Both the position numbers and the translations under genes were made by a program. DNA of 64,000 nt, taken from assembly GCA_024220505.1 (NCBI GenBank), contig JAKZZE010000009.1, positions 1,250,001 to 1,314,000 of the forward strand, given 5' to 3'. The notes below the pieces were generated by a model. It was given only the letters and a program-made list of their open reading frames with translations, did no database searches and had not been told where the DNA came from. Below are positions 54,933 through 64,000 of this stretch, one piece after another; position 1 is the stretch's first letter; each line of letters begins with the position of its first letter. The stretch is from Rhizopus arrhizus. Taxonomy: Eukaryota > Mucoromycota > Mucoromycetes > Mucorales > Rhizopodaceae.

Positions 54933-57298
54933 TTAATTATAAATTTTATTCTTAAAATTTTGACTTTGTGGAATCTTAATAATACAATCAGCAATATGTA
55001 ATGCAACAGCTTCGGTTGTCACCATAGGATTAACACCAGAAGCAGTAGGGAAGACAGATGCATCAGCAACATACAAATTTTTGACTTCCCAAGTTTCACC
55101 AGTAGGTTTCACAACCGATGTCCTGGGTGAAATGCCCATACGACTATAGTTATAAAATCAGTATATTTTCAATTACAATAATCTCCTTCTTACTTTGTTC
55201 CCATTTGATGAGCCGAGTATACACCTGATCCTTCATCAGGGAATCCGTATTTAATCACGGCAGATTTCCATGCTATGTATCGAGGGTTATCTATCCTTGA
55301 TTCTTCACTGGTTTCAAATTTAAATGGTTCCACACCAAACTGACTTGTTTGGACTTCCCGAGCCCCAGCAGCAACTAAAATATCAATAGACCGAACAATA
55401 CCCTCATGAAGTGATCGACGGTCTCTGTTTGATAAAGTGTAGTCCACAATCACGTTTTCGTCTTTATCATACGTCACGGATCCTTGGGAATCTTTGTCAC
55501 GAGCGATGATGATAACAGGAGCACATTGATCGTAGCGCAACATGGCTTCCTTATGAGCAGCAGCACCACGCCAAGGAACAACGGTTGAGAATGCACCAGG
55601 ATGAAGAGAAGGTACGTAGATTTTAGCTCCATAGCCATCATTTTCTGTATTTTCAACTACACTACTGATTGCTGTCATGATAGAACCTTCAAATGGCCTG
55701 ATCTTTCGATCAAAATAACCAAAGGCTGCTGCTACAGGATGAACATGAAGATTACGTCCGATATTTTTATTCTTCAAACCACTGCGTAAAAGGACACCAG
55801 GTGATTGAAAGGTGCCACCGGAGATGATGACTTGATCGGCCTTAATGCGAACTGTTTTTTCATAATGTACAAGGCATTCAATACCGACTGCTTTGCCATC
55901 CTCCATAAGAACTCTCTTCACCTTTGTCTTATCCAAGAATTTAGCGTGGTGGTCATAAGCATCACGAAGCCAGGAGTTCATTGAACCATTCTTGACACCA
56001 GCACGACAACCACAAAAACAGAAATGACAATCATGGGCTTTACCTCCCGTGTTTTGTGGTACATCAGCTACAGGATAACCAAGTACTCTTGAAAAATGTT
56101 AAAACAGAGGAAAAAGACAGGTGATTAAAGAGACTTACTTGCAACCATCTACTAATACTTGATTTGGTCCATTGTGCTTGATACCTGAAGTGGTTGCGCC
56201 AATGCGTTCAAACACTTTATCAAGATCTTCTGTAAACTAAAATAAAAGCTGTTAAAGATGTATTCAACAGAATGAATACTGAAATCAAACCTTGGGTGAT
56301 ATAAAGTGAGTTAAACCTTGCTTTGCCCACTCTTCGCGAGCAAAATGCTGAAGCTAAAGAAGTGTAAGTAACTATAAATTAAAAATCGTATGTGCTTCGG
56401 TGTACCTTGAGACTAGCAGACCAATTTACAGTCGTTCCTCCTCCAAATACACTACCAGTCAAGATAGATACAGAACCACTCAGTGTAGGAGAGAAACCAC
56501 CTTGTTCATACAAGTTGGTAAATCCATCAAGTTCATTGTTTATAAATTCTTCTTCACTATAGTATTTTCCTTTCTCGATAACCAACACAGATTTTCCAGC
56601 TTGTGCTAGCTGACTTGCAACCACACCTTTTTAAGGGTTTTAGCTCCAAAACTTTTAAAGTTTATCCTTGTCCTACCTCCTCCTGCTCCGCTACCAACAA
56701 CAATTGCATCAAAATGCATATCATCTTGTACTTCATCCAATTTCATCATGGGCAATTTCTCTGGGAAGCTCACATAACCATCCTCCTTCTTTAAATCATA
56801 ATGCATTCCTTTTGCAAACACATCCGAATGGCTTCTATAAGCAGGATGACAGGCAAGAGCTTGAAATGTTTTATAGACTCCTCTAAATTTTGGTAGATAA
56901 GAATCTTTCCAATTCAAAATGATCTTTTCTCTTTCGTCCCAAGACAAATTCTTGAATTCGTTAAAGTGTTTTGTTAAAAGAAAAGTACCAGGGCGGGTTG
57001 ACAAGAGGGACAGGAATTTCAAGAGTTCAGTACGCTTTGGTGGCAAAATAACATGGTTGATAAAGGTACATGTTGCTTCGATAGAGTTTAAAGATGAACT
57101 AGAGATTTGACAAAATTCGCGTACTTCTTCTTCTGTATGTGTTTCTTTTAATTTCTCCACAAGGGCGTCCTCTTGTTCTTTAGGAAGATGAGCAACAAAC
57201 ACATCAAGGATAGAAACAAGGGTTTCCTTTTGGCATTCGGTTAATTCGAATGGTTCAGCTACACGATGACGGAAGGGATCAGATGTAGAATTGGACAT
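54933..57298 (-). CDS. Long-chain fatty alcohol oxidase (GMC oxidoreductase)
   Basis: FAD-dependent alcohol oxidase of the GMC family, long-chain fatty alcohol oxidase branch, acting in omega-oxidation of alkanes and fatty acids. Exons 56677-57298, 56406-56626, 56291-56353, 56139-56236, 55194-56087 and 54933-55143 give 702 residues, the usual length. Visible: an N-terminal helical extension specific to this branch (ECQKETLVSILDVFVAHLPK), FAD motif IVVGSGAGGGVVASQLAQAG, FGGGTTVNW, the C-terminal HQMGTNRMG and NLYVADASVFPTASGVNP with the active-site region. The Gly-rich FAD loop is split by intron 1. A TATATATA element lies about 55-65 bases before the start. Location (ER or peroxisome) cannot be told. 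Confidence 0.92.
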
Positions 57299-59689
57299 GA
57301 AATAAAAAGAGTAAAAGGGGGAATAGCTCATCTTTTTTTAATCCAGGCTCTCGGTATATATATACTTGACATTGTCTAGATCACGTGTGCTACTCAAGAT
57401 GTCTGCATTCAGGTTCTTTGATTAGTGATGTTTAAATCTCTGTTCAAATATTTATGCGCAAATCAAATCTCCTTGAAATCTTGCTGGGAAAAAAATTATG
57501 ATTTATCTATACTTTTTTTTTTATTGATTTGGGAATCTTGCAGAAAAATGAATAGCGTACACAAGCGTTTAACCTTATTTTTTTTTTTCTTACAAAACGC
57601 TTGACAAGCTGTTTGAGGTACAATTCAAGTAATTACTCTAATGAATATAATGTTTTAATTTTTAAGCTCGTACACTTGTAACACTATTCTAATCAACTAC
57701 TCGTGTTTTGGACTGTTTGCCAAATGATCTCCCTTTTCACTCCATGCCCCACCTTAATACAGTACACAGGAAAGGCAAGATCTCTTTTATATTTGCAACT
57801 CCGTCGTGTCACTCTCTTTCAGGCCAATTCTCGTGCACTGCTTCCAGTTAAATTTGCGTTTGAACTACCGCAATATTTTTTAATGTCTAGAGGATAACCG
57901 CTCTGTATTTACACTGTCTGTTAAAGTTTTTCTGCAACTTTGAATTTCAGAGAGAAAAGTATACAAAAGTTTTATTTAGACAATAAGATTGAAAAAGTGA
58001 AACAAATTTGGACACAAAGAATCCTAAATATAAAAAGCGGATCGATATACTTTAAAATGAAGATCTTTTATCACAAGTGATTCGTACTTGTAGAAAAGAG
58101 TAGCTTAATGTCATCTAGTTTTCTTATGTATTTGACATATACTTTTTTGTTTAAAAGCTTCAGTGTAGTTCACAAAATTCATCTTTATAAAATAAAAGAA
58201 AGGACATTGCTTTCGACCTAGACTTCATTTTATTTCCAAATGATTGAAAGTTCCATGATATTACCACTCTAAACTCAAGTGTAACTTGAATATCTTGTAA
58301 TTCCATGCTTGAAGAATATTACATTAAAAAATATATGTACACATTTAGTGTGATTATGTAGATTGATGCCCAGCTTCTCTTTTAATTTAACGGATATTCT
58401 TAGAAAATTTGCAAGAGTATAAGCTTAAAGCAACTTGCATTATGATGATAACTGAATAGATAAGAAAGACCTTTTCTTTCAAATATTTCACTCAATTGAT
58501 AATGAAATGATTCGCATAAAGAGTCTTTGATGGTCCTTTGTTGTAGTGAGAAAAGGAAGAGACTTGTGGCTCATGACAATTTTTTTGGCTCAACTTTATT
58601 TAAATTGAGGTAACAAGAAAGAAATTCAAACTCTACGATAGCATCCAGGGCATATAAAATAAGAATCAAAGATATACTGTTCCACTAACATGAGGACGAG
58701 TTGCATCTTCTTCTTCAAGATAGAGAAGGCTTAAAAATTTAGAAAAAAAAAAATAGGGCAGGATCTAGCCAGGATAAAGCGAACAGAATATGCTATAAAT
58801 AGACTTAATAAGAAAAATGGAACCCAAACACAAAGAAAATGCTTTAGTGCCGAGTATCTTGTCAGGTTCCCCACGTTCCCCCTCTCCATTCTTCATCGTG
58901 CTGTGAGAGATTTGGTTGTTTTATGCGTGTAACTTGTTGAAACGTATGTCAAATTTCCGCTGCTTGAAAATAACGTGGCCATAGAATACATCAAATGACC
59001 AAGGAACGCATCAGTAATGATCATTTGGAGAGAAAGGGATAACACAAAATTTCCTTATTTAACAAGGCTTAGATAACACCGGAATCTTACAAGTAAAATT
59101 ATTAAAGAACCGTCTAAAATGAATTAAAGAACCATCAACTAAGTTCACTAGATGAATGCATAAAAAAGAACTCCTATTTACTCTTGCTTCTTATATCTCT
59201 GCTAAGCTTTCAATATAACTTTAGTCTGCTTCCTTTATATATTTCTCTTTTCATGAATAATGTTAAAAATAGAGAAAAATTATGTTTTTTTTGTGTCTGT
59301 ATGTAGTTTTTAAACATTTTGTTAAAGACAGCTGTAGAAACTATACTCAGGAAACATATCCTCAGATAGTAAATAAATCATACTCGTGTAATTATCGGCG
59401 ACACTTGATGGTATCTACAGTAGCCGCTATACAATCAGAACAAAGAAGAAGACGTGAATGAAGATATAGATCATAGAAAAGTAGTAGTAAATAAAGATAA
59501 TGTAAAAACGTAAACATGACTATTTAGTCTTTACGTTAACACTATATGTGAGATCATCTCAAGTTGCTAAATTACTAAATATATTCCCAAATGGTACGTT
59601 TAAACAAAACTTTTATTTATAAATAATTTAAACCTCAATCAGACGCATGATATCCAATTATACATCACTTTCGCCAGAGGCAGATCAGA
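57299..59689. other. Gene-free AT-rich stretch
   Basis: About 2.4 kb without a supportable gene. The TATA element of the alcohol oxidase lies at 57355-57365. A 59-codon open frame with an ATG is at 59282-59461 (ends TVAAIQSEQRRRRE); it has no recognised family. Confidence 0.5.
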
Positions 59690-61200
59690 AGAGGAAATAA
59701 AAGCCAAAAAACCCCTTTATGGCATCAAGGATAAAAATGATAGGGAGGGAAGGATAGTGAGTACAAGTGATAGAAGCACTAGTGTGAAGAGGAGGAGAGC
59801 CAATCGAGGAGACTTTGCCCTATGTGAGTTGGCGTTACAGGTGGAACTTTTATATGTTGGAGATAGCCCAGTTCAAAAAGAATGGTATAGATGGTAGGCC
59901 ATCGAAGAATCCAAGGGAAGATAACTTGACGGAAGTGTGGTTTTTGAGTAGGCACTATATTTAAAAGAAAGGGCGATGGGTCAGATACGGCTTCAAGTAT
60001 CTGAACTCGTCAGTGCATATGAAAATAATGAATAGAATGGGTCTTGGTTAGAAATCCGTTAGGATGAAGAGGGCAAGATCTAGAACGATCCCCGGAAAGC
60101 TAGCCAAGACGCCATCGTATACATCGACTTTGTTCATTGTTGGTCACAAGTAACCAAAGGATAGGGTCTAAAGAGATTGTTGGGCGACAGTGGAAAAGAA
60201 ATATAGAGCTACGTGTCGATTGGTTGGCTTGTTAGAATGGTAGTTGTATTGCTCGTAATAAGCGTCTGTCTAAGGATTCTGGGTGGGGTTGACATCGTTT
60301 CCTATAAGCAGTTTAGAAAGCGTATACTATTGAGACCGGTCTCTTGAGCTATGGATATGAGGAAAGAGGCAAGAGAGTAGGGACATCCTTAAGAAGGGTG
60401 TAAAATAAATTAGGATTGAAGAATGTAACTACACTTTTGTAGAGCTGGTAGCTTTGCCATATGGAACATCATCTTGGTAGAGAATTGAGGCGAGCTGCCG
60501 AAGGTGCGGCGTAAACATGTGTTTTTTGCATCTTCGATTTATGTAGTGAGGAAAGAAGTGATCTTTGTAATGGCCAGACCATACTCTAGTTGAGCGCAAA
60601 TTATCTAGGAATAAAAACAAGTGAGGAGAAGAGGAGCAAAACCTTTTTGAGTGTAAACCAATGGATGGGAGTTGATTCAAAGTGGAAAGGGCCTTTATGG
60701 TATTTGCATTAGGTAGTTCTAAGCCATTGGTATGACCACCAGGACAAAAAGGAATTCCGAGATAAGAGAAGAATGATTGTGAGAGGATTGTTTCATTATA
60801 AAGTATGTAAGGGATAGGCTGTAGGGTTGGCTCTAGTATAATCCGCTTGCTTGGATTCCATCTGTATCCTAATTGGTAACCGTGATCTTCACAAGCTTTC
60901 AGTAGTCTGATCAATTTGGTTTTTGTCTGCTATAAGGATAACATCATTAGCATAGAGAAGACATGTCTGAAAAGAAATTATTTGTATTGGAGAGATATTT
61001 TCAGAAAGTGGTTATGGGCGAAGTAGATGAGGCAAATCATTAATGTATATGGAATAAAGGAACGGAGAATTAAAGATTCTTGAAGGATGTCAGTGACCGG
61101 CAAGAAACGAGTGGAAGTGGCATTATTGAGTAATACTCCCATCTGGACATCATCAAGCATGTTTTGAAGCAGGCTAATGAGCAGTGCTAGACTTTTTCAT
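59690..61200 (-). mobile_element. Decayed non-LTR (LINE) retrotransposon, reverse transcriptase part
   Basis: Minus-strand remains of a LINE reverse transcriptase. MLDDVQMGVLLNNATSTRFL (about 61160-61100) is the RT fingers/palm region; CLLYANDVILIADK (about 60965-60925) is the catalytic YxDD box, here read as YAND; LIRLLKACEDHGYQLGYRWN continues in another frame at 60914, then FSYLGIPF (RT motif). Stops and frame changes occur throughout, down to about 59690 where sequence still resembles the post-RT region. Not autonomous. No target-site duplication or 3' tail was identified; the ends are approximate. Confidence 0.8.
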
Positions 61201-62619
61201 TATACGAAAATTTCAGAAGTAAAAAAAAAAAAAAGTCATTTATGAAATTAATTGTAATGCATAGTATCATCTTTTTTCCTTCTTCTATCTGTAGCCAAGC
61301 ATGATAGAAAACCTGAAGGCATCAAAGAGCTAAAAAAAAAACCAACTCGATCCTGTATTCTTTGTTGTCAAACGTGTAAGTTATAATATTTCATATGAGC
61401 GAAACACGTTTTTAGTATTATACGATTCAAGCAAACTACTGAAAGGTACTGTAGACAAAGGAACAAGTTTTATCCTTTAACTTTATTAATGGAAAGACAG
61501 TGTCAAGAAGGATCGTCTTGCAAATCCTAGAGTTTTTATGATCAGAAAAGCAGGAAATGATGGAGGTCATCAACCAGAGCATGATAAAGAGCATACACAA
61601 CAGAATTAAGTCATGATCAAATAAAAAATGTTTTCTGTGTTGCCATTTCACAGAATGAGAATTCAATGATTGAAAAGAAAAGGTTGCTTCTATTTTTATT
61701 ACAATCCGCAAAAGAAAATAAATACCAAATATAAAGACAGTATGTGTTTAAAATAAGTCTTTTATACAATAGCATTGTTATTTTAGAGACTGCCGCGTCT
61801 TCAGTCAAATGAAAATTTTTCAAAGAAATCGATGTGATCTTGTAGATGAAATATAGGATTTTACTATGAATATTTGTAAAGAAGATGGAAGCATTAGATA
61901 AATGAAAGGGAATTGGAAGGGTATATAAGAAAAACGAATAGGATACTAGATCTGATGGTAAGTAATATAACTGGTGCCTTGTAAAAATGTGTTTAATCGT
62001 ACTTTTAATAAATAACTACAATCCCTACTAGTAAGCTTTGTAGCTTCTGCATGCAAAAGATAGTTCTTTATGATAGTAATGAGTTCAATAAATCGATGCT
62101 ATTTTCCTGTGTTAGTGTTGAAAATGTAATCGAAAAGCTGCTACTAAATTCAAAATATGAACATTTTGATCTCAATGAATATCATCCGGAAATTTTATTT
62201 TACAGTAAACAAACTCAATAAGTTTTGTATATCATAGTTAAAAATGAATATCATTTTTTCCTTTAAGAATTGTCACGAATGCTCGGATACTTGCGATAAA
62301 AGCTTATTAGCAAAAAGCCATTTATCATATTCATGCTGTCCTTTTAATTATTAATCCGATTGACATAACTGTACTTGTATTCAATTTTATTATTAAGGTA
62401 CTTTCTTACTCGCTAATAATTCAAAAGCATATATAATTCTTGATGTGAAGCAATGTTTTTTTTTCTATACAAACAACTTTAAAACTTGCATTTGTGCATA
62501 AACACAAAGGTACATTGGAATGTTATTGGATACAAAAGTATATACTTGTTGAGTTTAAATTATAAACTTGTTTTTTCCCATTTTTTCTTTCTCTCTCACT
62601 CTCTCTGTTTTTGTATAAA
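61201..62619. other. Intergenic; one coding-like fragment
   Basis: AT-rich, about 1.4 kb. At 61296-61375 the plus strand, behind a CTGTAG acceptor, reads KHDRKPEGIKELKKKPTRSC and then ILCCQTC before a GTAAGT donor, with a Cys pattern that could be part of a zinc ribbon. No larger gene can be built. The 5' flank of the bHLH gene is CT-rich. Confidence 0.4.
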
Positions 62620-63564
62620 ATGTATAACAATAATGAGTGGGAAAATAATGAAGTGCTTGATGAGCCACTAAAAGAACCAGTAGCTTTTGAGGGTAACGCT
62701 AATAAAAAATAATCACCAAAAGCTAAACAAAAACCCATAGAATTTCAGTTTAGTTTAGGACTTGATCCTGGTTTCGCCATGCCCTTTCAACTTGATATAC
62801 CGCCTACATCTATAGAATATATACCACCATTACTACCTTATTCAACACAAAATAGTACAAGTGTATTGAATGAACAAGATCAAAAAGCTTTTAGTCAATT
62901 CTTGGATCAGTTTTATCTTGACCCAAATATGCAAATTGATCCTCACACTTTTTCCTTATACGAACAAATTTACCCACCCAACAAGCTACCTAAAAAGAAA
63001 CCATTCAAAAACGATACCATTTACATTCAGCATCAAATCAAAGATGACACTACAACCTTTCATCATATCAAACAAACAGATACCAATCCTACGCATGAAG
63101 AAACTACAAATAAAATTGGAGGTGGAGGAGCTGTAAGAAGAGGAAAGTCCAACAAGGAATTATTGACAGAAGAAGAAAAGAGAAACAACCATATCGCATC
63201 AGAGCAAAAGAGACGAGGCATGATTCGATCAGGCTTTAAAGATCTAACAGAGATTGTGCCTGCCTTAAAAAACCTGAATAATTCGAAAAGCACGATTCTG
63301 TTTAAAGCAGTAGATTATATCAAACATCTTGAAAATCGAAATAGAAGCCTAAGAGAAAAAATCAAGCGTCTGGAAATGCAAGTGGAGAAGGGACGAATGC
63401 TGGGCACGTCCCCACGTCGTCATCAATCATCATCAACACAGCATAAAACACAACGCTTATTTGAATTACAACAAACTCATTTTAAACCTTCTAATAACAG
63501 CAATAATTCATTTTGGCATAACGAAAATATAAAAAATGAATATGAAGATATCATTTCAGCATAA
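62620..63564 (+). CDS. bHLH transcription factor (Ino4/Mlx-like)
   Basis: DNA-binding regulator. Exons 62620-62692 and 62741-63564 give 298 residues. The basic region NNHIASEQKRRGMIR has the His/Glu/Arg pattern expected for E-box (CANNTG) recognition; helix 1 GFKDLTEIVPAL, a loop, and helix 2 STILFKAVDYIKHLENRNRS are continued by heptad-like residues (LREKIKRLEMQVEKG), a possible zipper. The N-terminal 150 residues are acidic and Pro/Gln-rich (PPTSIEYIPPLLPY), a plausible activation region. Similarity to the Ino4/Mlx/USF branch is from the HLH sequence; target genes are unknown. The tail is Asn/His-rich. Confidence 0.9.
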
Positions 63565-63615
63565 CAATAAACAATACTCTTTTTTCTACAAGCGGATATA
63601 AGTGATGATCTAAGA

Positions 63616-63635
63616 GGAGAGAGAGAGAGAGAGAT
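63616..63635 (+). repeat. (GA)n microsatellite
   Basis: Short GA run between the bHLH gene and the ANTH gene, in the likely promoter of the latter. Confidence 0.7.
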
Positions 63636-63733
63636 GAAGCACGTCACTTTTTTCTCGAGAAAACTCGCTAAATGAGGAAAATATCACATTGCGTTTTTTA
63701 TCACACTTTTTTTTTTTTTTTTTATTCTAAAAA

Positions 63734-64000
63734 ATGGAAACAGCAGTTAGAAAAGCAACTCGATTAGATTACAATCCACCAAAACAAAAACATTTATCGA
63801 GTAAATAAAGTGTTTAGAAATGTTTAAAAAGCCTTCATTTCTTTTTTTTTTTAACGTTTTTTAATTTCTAGCTCTAATAAGTTTAACTTTTGAGAATCCT
63901 GGAAATGCTGTATACATTATTGACTTGTTGGAAAAAAGATTACGAGAAAATTCTTGGATAGTAAAGTTTATAAGAAAAGAAAGAAAACTAGACTCATTAT
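63734..64000 (+). CDS. ANTH-domain clathrin adaptor (AP180/YAP180x), 3' partial
   Basis: Start of an AP180/CALM-type protein that binds PIP2 and clathrin in endocytosis. Exon 1 is 63734-63800 (METAVRKATRLDYNPPKQKH, the signature opening of the ANTH domain), exon 2 is 63872-63960 (LISLTFENPGNAVYIIDLLE, ending ENSWI). The sequence at 63961 (GTAAAG) is read as the next donor, since the expected continuation after NSWIV is not found. The rest lies beyond the window. Confidence 0.88.

Noticed and set aside
57703..57897. 64-codon plus-strand frame upstream of the alcohol oxidase gene
   Set aside because: Short, single-copy-looking and without motif or start context; treated as chance.

Overview
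The window is nuclear DNA of a filamentous fungus, most likely an early-diverging one (Mucoromycota, probably Mucorales). Reasons: genes sit densely on both strands with short GT-AG introns of about 45-85 bp, intergenic DNA is strongly AT-rich with long A and T tracts, the core genes are fungal, and the gene set includes families absent from or unusual in yeasts and moulds (a Frizzled-like receptor, an MCFD2-type EF-hand protein, an ACBD5/Atg37-type protein). No operons, CRISPR arrays or prokaryotic signals were seen. All exon models were built by hand from reading frame and splice sites; every spliced model given with exon coordinates keeps an open frame throughout.

Layout. 1-9.9 kb: M1 aminopeptidase/LTA4 hydrolase (5' truncated, +), ribosomal P2 (-), an orphan protein (+), a Kex1-type carboxypeptidase (-), mitochondrial NADH-cytochrome b5 reductase (-) and a peroxisomal enoyl-CoA isomerase ending in SRL (-). 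9.9-16.9 kb: gene-poor, with one secreted cysteine-containing protein and an MCFD2-like protein. 16.9-22.4 kb: RhoGAP, mitochondrial ribosomal bL32m, eIF2B-delta and a Gfo/Idh/MocA dehydrogenase. After a 2.6 kb gene-free stretch, 25-32.2 kb: Frizzled-like receptor, divergent uS4/eL21 ribosomal genes, a LETM1-family protein and a CENP-T candidate. 32.5-46.5 kb: a small orphan, a PC-esterase-fold protein with altered catalytic motifs, casein kinase 1, UTP21, ACBD5/Atg37-like, a second small orphan, TRAPPC13 and a HAM1/DUF4449 protein. 46.5-64 kb: gene-poor stretches with coding-like scraps and a decayed LINE, separating a DUF1647-like putative glycosyltransferase, a raffinose synthase-like GH36 enzyme, COX6B, a long-chain fatty alcohol oxidase, a bHLH factor and the 5' end of an ANTH-domain clathrin adaptor.

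The genes do not form one obvious pathway cluster. Themes that recur are translation and ribosome biogenesis (P2, uS4, eL21, bL32m, eIF2B-delta, UTP21), mitochondria (cytochrome b5 reductase, LETM1, COX6B), peroxisomal or fatty acid metabolism (enoyl-CoA isomerase, ACBD5-like, fatty alcohol oxidase) and the secretory pathway (Kex1, MCFD2, TRAPPC13, ANTH). The two most interesting genes are the Frizzled-like receptor, which has a recognisable Frizzled-type cysteine-rich ectodomain, and the CENP-T candidate, which matters because CENP-A loss has been reported in Mucorales.
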